NCBI GenBank assembly: GCA_036345935.2
Contig: JADWOT020001420.1
Location: 33,026-97,025, forward strand
Source of the DNA: Taenia hydatigena
Lineage: Eukaryota > Platyhelminthes > Cestoda > Cyclophyllidea > Taeniidae
Direction: 5' to 3'
DNA length: 64,000 nucleotides
Positions 22,514 to 35,410 of the stretch are shown in pieces. Each line of letters begins with the position of its first letter. Position 1 is the first letter of the stretch. The notes below the pieces were generated by a model. That model worked only from the letters and a program-made list of their open reading frames with translations, made no database searches and was not told where the DNA came from. The position numbers and the translations under genes were made by a program.

Positions 22514-22938
22514 AAAAAGAGGGCTTCCATGGAGCATCTGCTAGTGGATAAGTTTGAGTGTTTTGAAAAATACGCAAAATATTGTGCCGCAGATGCGCAC
22601 TTGTCTACTATGACAGACGTGTACGTTAAGGCGAAAAGTGCGCTTAGTAAAGGGCACCACAAGCAGAGGCCTCCGAATAAGTTGCGATGCGCCGATTCGC
22701 ATTTGTACAAGTTGACAAACATGGTGGACTCCCTGAAATGTCTGCTGATGGAATAAGGAATGCGTTATTTGTTTTTCACCTTAAAAGATTCCTCGGTTGG
22801 GCATTTATGTCACTGACTAACGTACTTGCATTAGGTGGAGGCGCTGGTGGCAAAGAGGACATTATAAGCTCACTTTAAGCAGTACAGGATGAAACTCTTG
22901 CGATTAATATTATGCTTCGAAAAATGAATCGCTCCCAT
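22514..22938 (+). repeat. Outer inverted-repeat arm, left
   Basis: Reverse-complement match to 42390-42814. Paired positions sum to 65328 from end to end, so there is no net indel over 425 bp. Identity is high but clearly below that of the core arms (roughly 85-90% by eye). Frames open in one copy are broken in the other (cag to tag at the codon after His-His-Lys in the plus-strand frame of this copy), and the changes are mostly non-synonymous. That argues against a conserved protein. Confidence 0.9.
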
Positions 22939-24639
22939 TGAGATGAGGCTTCACCCTATAATGGGTGATCATTGGGGCCTTCAGAATGATTCAGTTATTA
23001 TTTTGTATTTATTGTTTCGCACCTTTGGGGCGTTCTATTTTCCATCCTGTTATTTTGATGCTGATTCGACGAGATAAAGCCGAATTCAAGTAGACGTTTT
23101 AGCGCAGCTTTTAACGTTGTACATGACACAATATTAGCTTGGGCGGGCAATCTACTTTCTGGTGAATATAAAGCATAGTCTTCACCTTCACTTATGCAAC
23201 TAAAGTGTAAATTAAACTAACAAAAACACGAAACTTACATGCTGGTTAACATAGGTTACCAATTGGATCTCAATTCTAGCTGCTACATTTCGCTTATTCG
23301 CGTGGACTGTGCGCAGATTATCGCCCTTGTTTCTTCGCTAGTGCAGCCAACGAAGTGGCGTCCACGAATGAAGTAATTGACATTAAGTTGCCTCCAGCCT
23401 GCATTTCAATAGTTGGCATCACACCACATGCCTATCATAATCTTCATATAAATGCATGATGACGAATTGTCCTTCTTCTAAGGCTGTTGCCTATTTACTT
23501 TCTGCAATGAAATCGTGATTGTATAATTGCACAACGGACTTGGCATGGAGATCGTCCAAAAGGACAAAAAATGGACATTGACAATGTGGTAAGTAAAAGT
23601 CTAGCTGGAGTTCAAATTGCGAGGTTATAATAAGTCGACGTGCTTATCTTCATTCTTGAGAGTATAATGGGGCGCGAGGCTGGATAGGTGAGGTCTAGGA
23701 TGGGCTGAAGCGGTAAAAGGAATTAGGAAAGATGAGCACTGGCACAAAATAGGGCAGAAAGCAGAAAAGTAAAATACGATCGCCAGCAAAGCCCAGTTCA
23801 CTCTGATCTACTTTCAATCTTACCATTGGCACAAATCGTGACTAATGAATGGAGCAAGATAAAGGTGAAAGCATGTAATGGGCAATAGATATAGACAATT
23901 AAAACATGGGTGGAACTCACCAAAATGGCATCAATGAAGTCTGACTCGGGAGGAGAAGGGGATGGGTGAAATGTAAATTTTACTTTGAAGGATGTCAGGT
24001 TGAGAAAACAAAGTGGGAGATGGGAGAGAACCAGTTCTGGTCTCACTAAAAAGCAATGAAGGAAGGTAGATACATCAATGCGCATCTGCAAATCTGTAAT
24101 GGTTAGGCAAATTTGATAAACAAGGTGTGGTGGGAGGTGGTCACGCATTACGTAAGGCTCATTGCTATGGAAGACCGTAAGGAGTAGAGGGAGAGGAATG
24201 GGGCACAGCGGTGGTGCTGGAGTGGAACTTGAGAGAGAATCAGGCGAAATGAGGGTTGCGTTTACGATGAACACTGATACCTAACGGACAAAACCAAGAA
24301 CATCAATGACTGGTGTACTTCCAACGAAGAAGGGAAGATCATTGAAGAAACAAAAAGCCACGTAGTGCTAAAGAAATGTAGCAAAAAAGAGGCGTAGAAG
24401 ACGAACTGGGTAGTGGAAACAATAATAGTCCAGAGAACCGTGATTAACAGCATTTATAGCACTAATATGCTGGAATTATTTCTCGTTACATACGCGGAAT
24501 CGATCGGTGGAACCTGTTGCACTCAGCGTGTCGCATAGTCTGTTGTAGTGTCGTGTCTGTTAACCCAGAGGACGATGGTACCATTTTAATTTTATTTGAG
24601 ATGTGGCACCAGAATTTATTTCCTTTCTTGCTCCTCCTT

Positions 24640-24905
24640 CTTAGCTAAACACTCTTGACAGAAGAGGCCTAGAGGCAGCATGTTCTCCAAATTTTGTCAG
24701 TCTCTTGTAGCACGTGGCCAAGGCAACTCGAGTCGCTAAGCGTCAACAGTTTAAACACCTACATGACCAAATTTAAAACATGCAACAGCGCCGTCGTTGG
24801 TAAAATAAGTGTCAGCCAGTCTTACACACCTTCATTCGCACAATTGTTAACTAAATTTAAGACAATTTTTCAGAGTGAGGCCCTTGAAGATGTAACCGAG
24901 TGACA
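24640..24905 (+). mobile_element. Ty3/gypsy-like pol relic (region before reverse transcriptase), copy 1
   Basis: DNA from ctcttgacagaagag through gaggcagcatg, tctccaaattt, aaggcaact.gagtcgctaa, caacagcgccgt.gttgg.aaaataagtg and cacaattgtta.ctaaattt aligns with 49335-49665. In frame both copies give a similar string: SYTPSFAQLLTKFKTIF here and SYATSFTQLLSKFGTSF there. A 'LL..F..iF' helix followed by polar residues is typical of the segment between protease and reverse transcriptase in flatworm-type Ty3/gypsy elements. The assignment to gypsy is an inference from that pattern; the existence of a shared repeat is directly visible. Confidence 0.5.
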
Positions 24906-25074
24906 GTGTTGAGACGGTCTTATCAGCCTACACTAACAACTCATTCTTGCACACAAGACGGACATGCTAAAATTGGATCTCAGTAGACACACTTCGACCT
25001 CTTGTCCAGAGAAAAAGCTAGACACAAAACCACTTGACCACTGAAAAGACAGGCAAACAATTCAAAGTCACTAA

Positions 25075-25865
25075 AACATGTCAATTTTTCGAGTCGCTTT
25101 GTGTTCCTTTCGCTTCCCGCTCAACGTAGGCAAACGCAAACACCCTGAAGGACCTTCGAGAGTCGACGTAAAACTGATACTTAGAGCTGATTATGGATTC
25201 CATTTGTCGAAACGTGTACTATAATTAGTGCTAGCAGTGCTGAAACTCCCACCATCCTAAAAGATGTTCATTCTTGTGTTCTCAAAGGTTTCTTTTGCAT
25301 GGGTGACTGTCGAGCACATCCCAGAGCACCACATCTATGCTTGCCTTGTCCTAATTAGCCAAAAACATATTCCACCATGCTAGAACTAGTCCAACACTCA
25401 TTGTGGAACCAAGTTCAATGGAGGCAATAAATGTGAGAGACTGTATCCACGCACTTTATGGTATTGCACAACGTCCGAGTACTTATCGCACGCGCTTGCA
25501 CGCATGCGCCGTATCTTCCCTGGCAACCTACCCTTTGACAAATGGGGTCATTAGCATCAAATTCTTGTTCATTGAACAAATTATGTGGATTGGACCAAAA
25601 TAATTTATATCTTTAGTGCTCAAACGGGCTCACTTCAGCCACTTCTCAACACATTTGGGGGCAACTGGCTCTGCATGCTTTATACATACATTTGTAACTT
25701 GTGTGTAAACATTATTCGGCAAGGTGGTAGGCCTTACTGCAGGGCTGTTGGAATAGGTACGAACAAAATGAGTCAATCAATCACATTTTCGTGCTAAACA
25801 ATCATTGCACTAGTTATCATCATAACTGCGCCTCATAAACAAGCATCACATGGCAAAATATTGCT
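25075..25865 (+). repeat. Inner palindrome repeat, third copy (copy A)
   Basis: Aligns in direct orientation with 35735-36495 and inverted with 32333-33130. Landmarks are ggcaaacgcaaaca...ggacctt, gattcca.ttgt.gaaac.tg..ctataa..agtgctag, cacgcgcttgcacgcatgcgccgta and gttatcatcataactgcg...caaaatattg. It is the most diverged of the three. Its presence outside the palindrome shows that this repeat existed before, or independently of, the inverted duplication. Confidence 0.75.
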
Positions 25866-26441
25866 GAACTCGGAGATTTTAGGAATAAAATATATTTCGA
25901 CTTACTCATTTGATTGCCTGCAAATTGCGATCCTCCATAGCGCAGTCATTGGTTTTGAAAAAGTGGTTGCTTCAATCGACTTACCAGTTGTGTCACACAG
26001 TCCTGAGTTCAGCTGCTGCTACGACAAGTGATGGCTGCGTGGATGGTGGTATGTTTGATGGGCCTCCACCAAATTCCACCAGAAGTCAAAATTAATATAT
26101 TGGACGAATGAAATCATGGCTACTAGCAACGTGTTGAGAGAATTCAGCAATTAGTCCTTTTAAAGCTTGTTTGTAAAAATCTATGTTTCCTTGGTTCTAG
26201 AATGTTGCCCTTTGTTTTAATCAATTTTGATGGATTAACGTCCTAACGACTTGAAGAGCACTGAGAGACAGCGTTCACAAATTAAAGAAAATTACTTCCA
26301 GCATGTTTTAAATTACGGCTGGGGAAGCAAAATACCATCCACCACCAGCAACAGATGTGAAGCATTGGTGGTGGAAGTGATTTTTCTAGGTTCGATGGGT
26401 GCATTAGAATTCTAGTACGCATAACCTCAACTAATTTTGGG

Positions 26442-29400
26442 CCATGTTGATAAAATAGGTTTCCTTTGCACCTGACCGACAAAATGCGTGAAATGCCAAT
26501 TGATCCAATTGAGAATAAGCATGAGATTTAATGAAGCACGAACACGCACCTGATGAACGAGAAGTAGGCTCTTGAAGAATGCTAGGGAGGAAATGAATCC
26601 TGCAGTGGCAATGCCAATTTTAAGAGCAAAAATGTCTGCTTATTACGTCGGTGAATGAGCTGGGCTGCCAGTTTCCTAACTCTTTCAGATACAGACGACA
26701 GAGCTGATTGTAGGCCCCACACACCACATCAGTGAAAGCGCTAATAAACGCATTCAGCTACTGTGTGTGGTAAAGTCTGTGAAGGCTCAAAACAGACGAA
26801 TAGCACAAAAAAAACAAATAAGCAAATTTAGTCATGGGATGGCTAAAATCACACTTGGAAGCTCAACGCTTTTTACCAAAGGTGTTAGAGACTTTGCAAT
26901 TAAAAACGGATGTGGAAAGGAAGTCCGCTTTATGACGGAAGAAGACGATAACGTCACTGTTGCCGATCTGCCGCACCGTGGTGGGAAGACGCACTTATTC
27001 CCCCACGTTGCCCGCATGCAATCATGCTACCCTCACTGTACTTCCCATCACAATAGACTTCGCTTTACCTTGATTTACTGTTTCCGCAGCTTGGCGATAC
27101 AAATTCTTAATTAGACTCTAAAAAGAACGAAAAATGAAGGGAAAAGGATTTTAAAAATGCACGGCCTACCGATCATCTTTACCACTCTATCGAAACAGAG
27201 GCTATTCGCTTTTGCAAGAATCAACAATGCCAACACCTCGCTTGGCACCAAGTCATGGCCAATTGATGCTTTAAGGCATCAGCGTAGTAGTGGTGTCTAC
27301 CATTTCAATTCATTATATAGACCGAATCTGCATTCGCATGTTAAAGCAGTCCACTACAGCAGGCACCGCTGCTTGCCTACCATCGGTTCGCCTGACAGAG
27401 ACATTCGCTTTTTTCTTGCGGTCCGCCGCCTAATTCTGTCTTCAATTCTAACCTTGCCACGGCTAAAGATAATAAAAATTGCTGATATGCTCCATTGGTA
27501 AAACTAAGAAGGCTTAACTTTAAATCAATCGCCCCAGTATATCTGTATCCCATTCGGCTCACAACAAATGGAGTGTTTTAGCTTTCAGGCACCAAATGCC
27601 TTAAGTCTGGATCATAATTGATTCCGTTAACAAATAGTTCTAAATAGTCATTATAGCAACAGTAGTGGTTATTAAAACAAGCATCTCCGCCAAGCTTTTA
27701 GCTTTTTCGCAAGCTTTGAACGAAGCTAAGTTGGTTTCGTTTCCTGGAGAAAACAGGCTGCGCGTTTTCACCGTGATCTTTCAGTAAAACAGGCTTTTGT
27801 AAAGTAAAATGTTCAAAATTTAGTCGTGGTACTCCAACTGTTAAAAGAGGAATCAACACTCAAAATATGCCTGCACTTTCGAGCAATGGTGGTACTTTTA
27901 CCTCTGGGATTACAACGTGACAACCGTTGGCGAAAACTTAAGATCAGTATTGTTTGAATAAAAATATAATGGAATTCAAATCACATTCCTAACCCTTCAA
28001 CGGGTAGAATGAGTTATCGGGTGAGTATTTAGTAAGTCCGCCTAATGTGCCGCATTCATCTTTGCATTTTAGTGGAAGCTACAACTAACTGCTTTACGTG
28101 ATTTGCAGCTAAGCAACTTTGGCACTTTAATTGTAATGAGAAGAACATTCAATAAGTTGCACGCAAAACTTTTCGAATACGAGGTAAATGAACGGTCTGA
28201 GGAGTCCTTTGAATAAAAATAAAGTCGAAAGAAATGTCACTACACATAGTAGTTAATAACACTGAGTTGAATGTTTCAGATCCACTGCTGAGTTGGTGAG
28301 AGCATATGCTAAAGCCCAAGCCGAATTATTTACAAAATTCCAAATGGGGCATATTGCCCAAAAATGGTTAAAGCGGTAGGTTATTAATAGGCTGTCTCTG
28401 CAACAAGCTCAGTTAAACAAATCGACTGTCGAAAAGGTCACCGCAACCCCTCAGTTGTAAGACAGTGCAATAAGCCCAGTGAGCTTGATCTCTCGTAGAG
28501 CTCTAAAGTATCCCAAAAACTCTTAGACCACTTATAATAGCTAGAGGTAACAAGCAATGCAATACAAGGGGTACAAGTACCCAACATTTACTTTCAGCCA
28601 TGATTGTTCGTCAATTCTGGCTCATTTCGATTTAAGTTAACGTCAAACCTTTAAAACTCCAAAGTAAGCTTTAAGTTACTATTTGAAGGTGCCTATGGGG
28701 CCATCACGATTAAGCGGGTATTTGCCAATGAGTTGCACGACCCTCTCAGGAGAAGAGTGTGTTGACATCAGGCGGTTAAGGCGGAGAGACATGGCCTGAC
28801 GGATGGCGAGGCTTTCTACGTTGACGCCAGTCCTAGCCGTTGGTGGCGGTGGGGTGGCAGTGGTGAGGCTAGGAGACTTCAACGCCGACTTGCACCTGCA
28901 ATGACGTCTAGGCGGTAAGAGTGCTTGAGCCGCGATAAGGTGAGCAAGTTAATGTGAAATTTCCACTTACGCTTGAGCGGATCGTGTTCTGCAAAATGAG
29001 CTTTGTCGAAAGCAATGCTGGTAGTGGATGCAAGGAGGACCAGAGGATTCGTAGACAATTTCAAGGCAATTCGATGTTTGTAATAGAGCAGATAAATAAG
29101 GACCCACAGTGTGTTGATTGCAATATTAATTAGTCATATTGAATTTTTGACTAGTCGATCATTAAGGAGTACCGACCCTGAGGAGAGACGGCGCTGATTA
29201 ACAGGCTGCGTGGATGCATTTGTAGGCTTTGACGTGGTGTATGTTTGGAGCACAAAGTTTAGTTTCACTAAGATGCCAGTTAGCCCATGTGGTACAATGG
29301 TGGAAGGAGGTGGGCGCAAAAGTTGCCACAATAATAGTTTAGGCTTAGCTACTCGTCTGAGATCCTCGTCATATCCATCTTGGCTCATCGATTTAACTTA

Positions 29401-32180
29401 TTTATTAAAAGGAAAGAGGAGAGAAGGGAGGTGACAGTAAGGTAGAGTACAGTGGAATGGAGCACTAAATAACAACGCAGTACAGCATTAATAGAAGCGA
29501 AATGAGTAAAGAGGAATAATTTGCTGTCAAGCTATGCTGATGATAGGTGATAGGAGTCTTTCTATTTGCGTACCGAGCTGTCCACATCTTTATGATGTGC
29601 TACATTTTAGACATGCAAAACGGGTGCGTAATAATTTACCACTGGTACAAAATTTAGCTGCGTACCTGGAACTAATGGCAAGTGTTCCTACTATCGGAAG
29701 GGAAACCAACCAAGCACCGAGCTTCGTCCTAATTAAGAGAAATTATCCGGTTAGCAATAATGCATTGTTAACCCTACTTTTTATGAAGTTTTTGTATAAA
29801 GGTCTAATTTTACCCCCAATTTTGTGCCACATGCCTTGCTCGTAAACATCTGCGCAACTAACTGAAAGCATTTGCTTCAAACTCGTCCCATCAGACTAGC
29901 CAGGTAAGGTGGTCATCTTCTTTGAAATTATGAAAAGTGCGTGCATCGAATTCCTTAAATTCTTACATGCTTTGCCGTGGGCATGAAGACAGCACAATAA
30001 CGTCTGCCACAAATTTGTGAAGGCTACCTAAGAAAACCACAGTGATAGAATAAAATAATTTTAAACCGACTTTGTGCGAGAATTTCGGGCAGAGATGTTG
30101 AGAAATAGAGAGATAAATATCAGTCGTATAACGTGATTCTTTCGATTCTCTTGGAATTCTAGCGCATTGCTGAGCACAAAACCTGTAAAATTTCCATTTT
30201 GCAAGACAGTAAAATGCGAATATCTGCACATTCGATAGTGTTCCATACGACTTTTCTTTCCCTCATTTGAAAAACTTTGGCAACAATAACGAAAATATAA
30301 GAGAAAAATTTACGCGGCTGTTTTGGCAAGTAAATGTAGAAGATCGACGTTTGGAAGGCCATTAAACGGGTTTTGAATGCAATTAATTCACTTATTATAA
30401 GGATACTAGTAGATGCAAAAAGACCTATGGTTTAAATTACATGAAGCATATATGTACACGATACCGCTGCCATCTCCCTTAACTATGCCTTTAATGCGGC
30501 ACCTTATATTCCTCATTAAGAAACACTCATCTCCACAGCAACGGGTGGCAAATGCATTGAGCCGTTGTGAGCTGAATACAGAAGAGTTCTTTACGAAACC
30601 ACGAAGCGATTCTGTGCAAAATTTAGGATTCTTTGCAAAATAAGTGGCTATTTTGCATTACTCATGGGGTTGAGCCAACTTGCCATCCTGCACTTGCTAC
30701 TTAAGGCTAACTGCGACCCACTGTTCCTCACCTCCAACAAATGCACGGGTATATCGACAAATACGTCGGAAGGTAATCGGACAAATTAACGATCAAAACG
30801 CATATCGGCACAGTTATACATGCGTCGCTTTAATTTCACTTAGCCCAATCTTAAAACAATTTACGGGAAGGTCTCCAGGAGCCTAATTGCCGGAAGTGGA
30901 AAACATGCATTCCGAGGGGTTCAGAATCAGCAATGGCTTCTAACAGAAGGGCCGGAAATAGCAGCCCCAATCAACAGCTTACCAGTCTCGTGTTCTGCAA
31001 AAGAGACGGCAGCAGCTGAGAGGCCACCGACCCTAAAATTAACCCAAGTAGTTTGTGGCGGAGCTGTCTACACACCAGTGTGAAGGTGCCTAAAAAGTTA
31101 GGGGTCTCATTGACTTAATGCACCCATTTCTTTTATTTCTTCATTTGCTTTGCCCCTCCAAAACCTGCATGGTCCAGATGCGATAATTGCTGCTCCGTAG
31201 CCAGGGTGTATCAAAGCAAAGAAAGTCTGGTGAGATTAGAGGTGCAGCAAGGATGGTATGGTCGTATGCAGGCTGCGCGTAGTGGTATGTGCGCCTACTA
31301 GCTACGACGCGCTGAAGCAGCGACATTGATATCAGCATTGTGTGGTGTGAGGTGTGCCTACCTTGCCCACATCCTTCTCATGATGAGTCTTAAACACGCT
31401 TGTAATTAGCACTAAGTCTCATGTGTAAGCGCAAACAAACTACGAATTTTCGTGTAGTTTATTCCTCCTTGTACAGTAGTTTTCTTATGATCAAATTTAA
31501 AATGCTATGGCTCTTCACAGACCGCACCATGCATAACAAGAGAGTGAGTTTATCAGTGCTATTGCTAAAAGGCTTGGTTATCTCTAACAAACGATATCTG
31601 ATGGTTAGCTTATTATCAAGATGCAAAGGAATTCTATCACCAACGTAATAAGTAGTCATGTTTGCTTATAAAGAAAAGACTGCTGCTGCAATAAATCTAC
31701 CGTCCATGGTGTTGCATGAGACATTTTGCAATTCTCTATTATAAAGGATTATATTCCAGTGCTTGTGGACTGAAATTGAACGCGCTGTCTACACGACCAT
31801 TGAGGATGGGCATAAAATCCATATAAATAGCACGGCCTAAAATTGATTGAGATTATGCTATTCGATTCCTCGTGTCAATCACCGCTGGAGAAGTTAAGTG
31901 TCCTTCATTACCACCACAAGTGATTTTCCTCCTTAACTGGCGATGGATAAGTTGTGCGATCCCAGCTCTATTTCAAAAGCTGCTATAAGGAATATTTCAC
32001 TTCTTAAAAACGTAGTCTCTCAATAATTTAAGAAATGTAGAAATGCTATTCTGCTTAAATAATTTAAGGCAGGCTGGAAAATGGAGAACTAAAATTGATA
32101 TTTATTTGATTGCATGCAAAATTCAAAAAGACAAATCGCTAGGATCTTGCAACATGTCACAAAATGCAAAAATGTTTTTC
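26442..32180 (+). repeat. Palindrome core, left arm (about 5.7 kb, nearly identical)
   Basis: Reverse complement of 36655-42393. Mapped landmarks add to 68834-68836 throughout: 26767 with 42068, 28679 with 40156, 31459 with 37375, 32116 with 36720. Most frames translate identically in both arms, e.g. the 114-codon frame at 27157-27501 (its pair is 41334-41678). The frame at 26767-27114 differs at a few residues (SSTLF/SSMLY). Identity looks like about 98-99%. None of the short frames in the arm has a recognisable domain. One (30413-30643) contains RVANALSRCEL, reminiscent of the 'ADALSR' motif at the end of Ty3/gypsy RNase H, but without further support. Confidence 0.97.
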
Positions 32181-33490
32181 CTTATTCTTCGTCTTCTATA
32201 GACTTAGTAATTGGTTTCAATTTCCGCGCAATCAGTATTTGCTCTAGCAGCGTCAGGACCCAAAACAAGTGACTACATCATGGTGATTTATCAACTACGA
32301 GCTGCTAAAAGAAGTTGCAGCAGAGAACCAAACAATATTTTGCGACGAGGCTCTCATTTCTAAGGCGCAGTTCTAATGATAACAAGTGCACTGAGATTTC
32401 AGCATGGAAATCTGTTTGTGCCCATCCTAGTGGCTTCGCAGCAAGGTTTGTGTTTAAGTGATTCACCACCCAATTAACTGCTGCATACACGCACATCACA
32501 AGTAAACTTGTAATCGGCGAGGTGACAGTTGCCGCTCAGTGTAGCAAAGTGACTAGAGTGACTCCTTTTGAACGTCAGAGACTTGTACCGCTTCGGCATC
32601 AGTTGCATACCAATTTGCTTAGTGGGCAGGACTTCCATGTGAACGACTATATTTGCTCCCCGTGAGTTGTTAAAGCAGGTACGGCGCATGCATGCATGCG
32701 CGTGTGATAGGTAGATGGGTGATATAGAAATCGCAAGAATACAAGCAATTTCGATCTCGCATTTGCGTTGTGAGATTTGTTTTAGTCCAGTGATGAGTGT
32801 TGGGCACCTAACGCACGGTTGTGCGTCATTTCAGGTAATCAAAGTAAGATGAGCAAGGGCATGATAAGCTGGAATACTTTCAACAATCAGCTATGAGAAT
32901 AGAACCTTCGAGAAATTGGAGATGAGCATTTAATGAGGGTTTCAACATCCCCGGTCGGTATCACCCTTAATGGCGTTTTTCTTGCATAGGAGGATTGCGA
33001 GCAATTTTAGCACCACTGGCACTGGTTATAGCACAAGTTAAAACAAAGTAAATCCATGAGTCACTGTAGACATTAGGTTCGAGCTGAAACTCAAAGGACC
33101 ATTCGCGTGTTTGCTTCCACCACTCCACAATGGGTGGAAACGGAAAAAAGATAAAGTAACTGACATTGCTTGCACCACTAGTGACATTGGTTCGCTAACC
33201 TGCCCCTTGAGCATTATTAACGCAAAAGCTTTGGCTATTTGCTTGATTTTATCACACCCAACGGCTATTAAACATGAGACTTACTCATAACCTAATTTTT
33301 GCAGCTCTTGGGATAACAGAGACAGACGGCACCCGATATCCATTACGTCCGTTACCTCCAAGCAAATCGTCAGTTGTTACCAATGCCTTCCTTCTATAAA
33401 ATTGGGCACATTTATCGAAGCGTGTCAATCTTCCGGTGGTCAACTGTGATCTCCCAGTTTTCGCTTCCTTCTGGAAGAAGGGAAGGATTA
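32181..33490 (+). repeat. Palindrome inner arm, left (diverged)
   Basis: Continues the inverted match of the core but with clearly lower identity and many indels; by 33355/35548 the pair sum has drifted to 68903. Examples of pairing are caatattttgcgacgaggct (32333) with the 36.48 kb region, ctttggctatttg (33228) with caaatggccaaag (35664), and cctccaagcaaatcgtcag (33355) with its complement at 35530-35548. It contains copy B of the three-copy repeat (about 32333-33130). Beyond about 33490 the match fades. Confidence 0.85.
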
Positions 33491-35410
33491 TGGGCAGCGC
33501 ACGAACGCATTTAGTCTCTGGAGGCTGTAATTTCACTTTAGGACATGGTATTCGGACCATATCAATGGTCGCTCAGCCCTTCTACATGAAACTAAGTAGT
33601 ATTTTCTTCCATGCCACTTTAGCTGTACTACATTTGTGGATCTCCTAAAAGGATGCTGGAATAAGCTTGTTTAATAAATAACCGGTTGGCAGTTCTACCT
33701 CGTGTCGAAATTCACGCCATTGCAGAGCTTAATTCGCCAGCCAATACTGCATTCAACTTGAATTAGAAGAGCTAGGAGGTAGGGTGAAGAGAAGAAATGA
33801 CAAAGGTCATTGTGAAAGCACTGAGACCATCGGTTGAGCGCGTGACTGAGCCAACGTGGATCCATGAGTCATCGGTTAACGCGTGGGCGCATGCACACTA
33901 GCCATGTGATCCATAAGCAGACTACTTTCTTGGGTAGGCTTGACCGTCATTGTAAAACGCTTTCATGTGGAGGTGTGCGACGTAAAATGCATTATGTCAA
34001 TGAAATTTATAGCAGATAAGTTGACTCAAATAGTAAAAAAATATGCTTTCCTGATAGGTTGTAAGAATAATCTTATCTTGGAGGCTTCATAAAAACTTTG
34101 CCAAGAGTTTGGTTTGATTATTTTCTTCATGATGCATGTTTGGCATGCTACGCGACTTTAAATTACCTGTGTTGGTAGAAAAACGCCGCCATAAGGAGTG
34201 CCACACAGACATTTCTCACCGAAAAAATGCAAGAAAACCATTTAAATGTCAGGCGGTACTATCGCAGGAATTGCCATTTGTACACGGAATTGTCTGAAGC
34301 CACAAAAAGGGCGACAAATGTTGCTTGGAGTAACAGCATCATAGAGATCCCTGACTGGCTGGTACTTCGCGCAACCACACCTCCTTCTGATGCTGTTCAG
34401 GAGGTGCTGGGCAAAGCCTCTGCTCCAATAAAATGAACAAGAATTTCGTTCGTGAATTGAACAAGCTCGATCAACATTTATCGTACCAATATAGCAATCT
34501 GTGCCATTGAAGATTTAGGCGGTATGGAAGCGGCAGCAAACACAAGTGGGGACCAGATGGTTGGAGAGACGCACTTCAATACATGTAAGCATGCTAATGC
34601 GGATTTCCGATTCTTTAAAAAGACAGCAAATCGTTGAGTAAAAATAATGTGTCCAAAATTTTCCATAAAGTTAGTCGAAAACTTTAAGTTATTTGCTAAC
34701 CCCTTGTGTAAATGATGTAAATGGCAACACTTTCCTCTTTCATCGGTAACCGACCTCTTCTTATTACTATTTCAGCTCGAAACCACCAAACTCTTTTGGT
34801 TAATGCACATTGGACTGAGGATTTACTTGATAATGTCTAACCCTTGATCGCGACAGAGATCTACACACTCAGTCCAACTTAAGGGTATGCTGGGCGATAG
34901 TCTACCTTGGGAATAAATGAACCTAGACTACTAGCTGAAACGGATTTATATTTTTGACAATATCAGCACTCAAAGATTTCCTCTCTTCACATTTCTTTAG
35001 TTGATTCCTTTCATATGCCTCTGCTGCAATGCATGGCCCCACAATTGTGAACACTCAAAAGTGGATCCACTACCAGAGCACCTTGATGACTGCTGATTGC
35101 TTATGGCAGGTCGGCGTGAGAGTCGATCAACGTATGGAAGGCTGAACCGGCAAACATTTTCACATCAAATTGCCCCGGCAAGTGGATAAGCAGCGGACGA
35201 GGATTTCAAACGACAACAGCAAAACCCGATTTCAATGTGTCTGTCTATTTTGCTGCAAAATAAGTCAAGTAGTCCATGGGTGGAGCAAACCGTAAATAAG
35301 CTCATCGTATTACTGATTGGCAAGGATAACACCTAAAGTTACTAAAATCGCATCAGTAGTCGGCATGAGCACCAATGCGAGTTGCTAGTAATGTTGGTGG
35401 CAGCACTGCC
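33491..35410. other. Palindrome spacer (loop)
   Basis: About 1.9 kb between the recognisable arms. Faint inverted similarity may persist to roughly 33610/35250 (for example actttagg and a tgctc..ccc stretch), then none. Short frames (34227-34436 plus, 34478-34666 minus) are unremarkable. No origin-like, promoter or RNA feature is visible. Confidence 0.7.

Larger units (their letters stand above)
22939..26441. other. Left-only block interrupting the inverted repeat
   Basis: The right side joins the outer and core arms directly; on the left they are 3507 bp apart. The 4 bp CCAT occurs at both edges (22935-22938 and 26442-26445). It could be a target-site duplication of an inserted element or the microhomology used in a deletion on the right. 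The ends of the block show no terminal inverted repeat that I can see. It contains a Ty3/gypsy relic (24.6-24.9 kb), a third copy of the palindrome's inner repeat (25.1-25.9 kb), and a 158-codon minus-strand frame (23798-24274) without recognisable domains. Confidence 0.7.

Noticed and set aside
22474..22722. Frames conserved between the two outer palindrome arms (also 42567-42821)
   Set aside because: Conservation follows from DNA duplication; changes are mostly non-synonymous and the antisense frame has a stop in one copy, so there is no sign of protein selection.
26767..27114. Many paired open frames in the palindrome core arms
   Set aside because: Arm near-identity alone makes them match; none has a recognisable domain, and frames occur equally on both strands.
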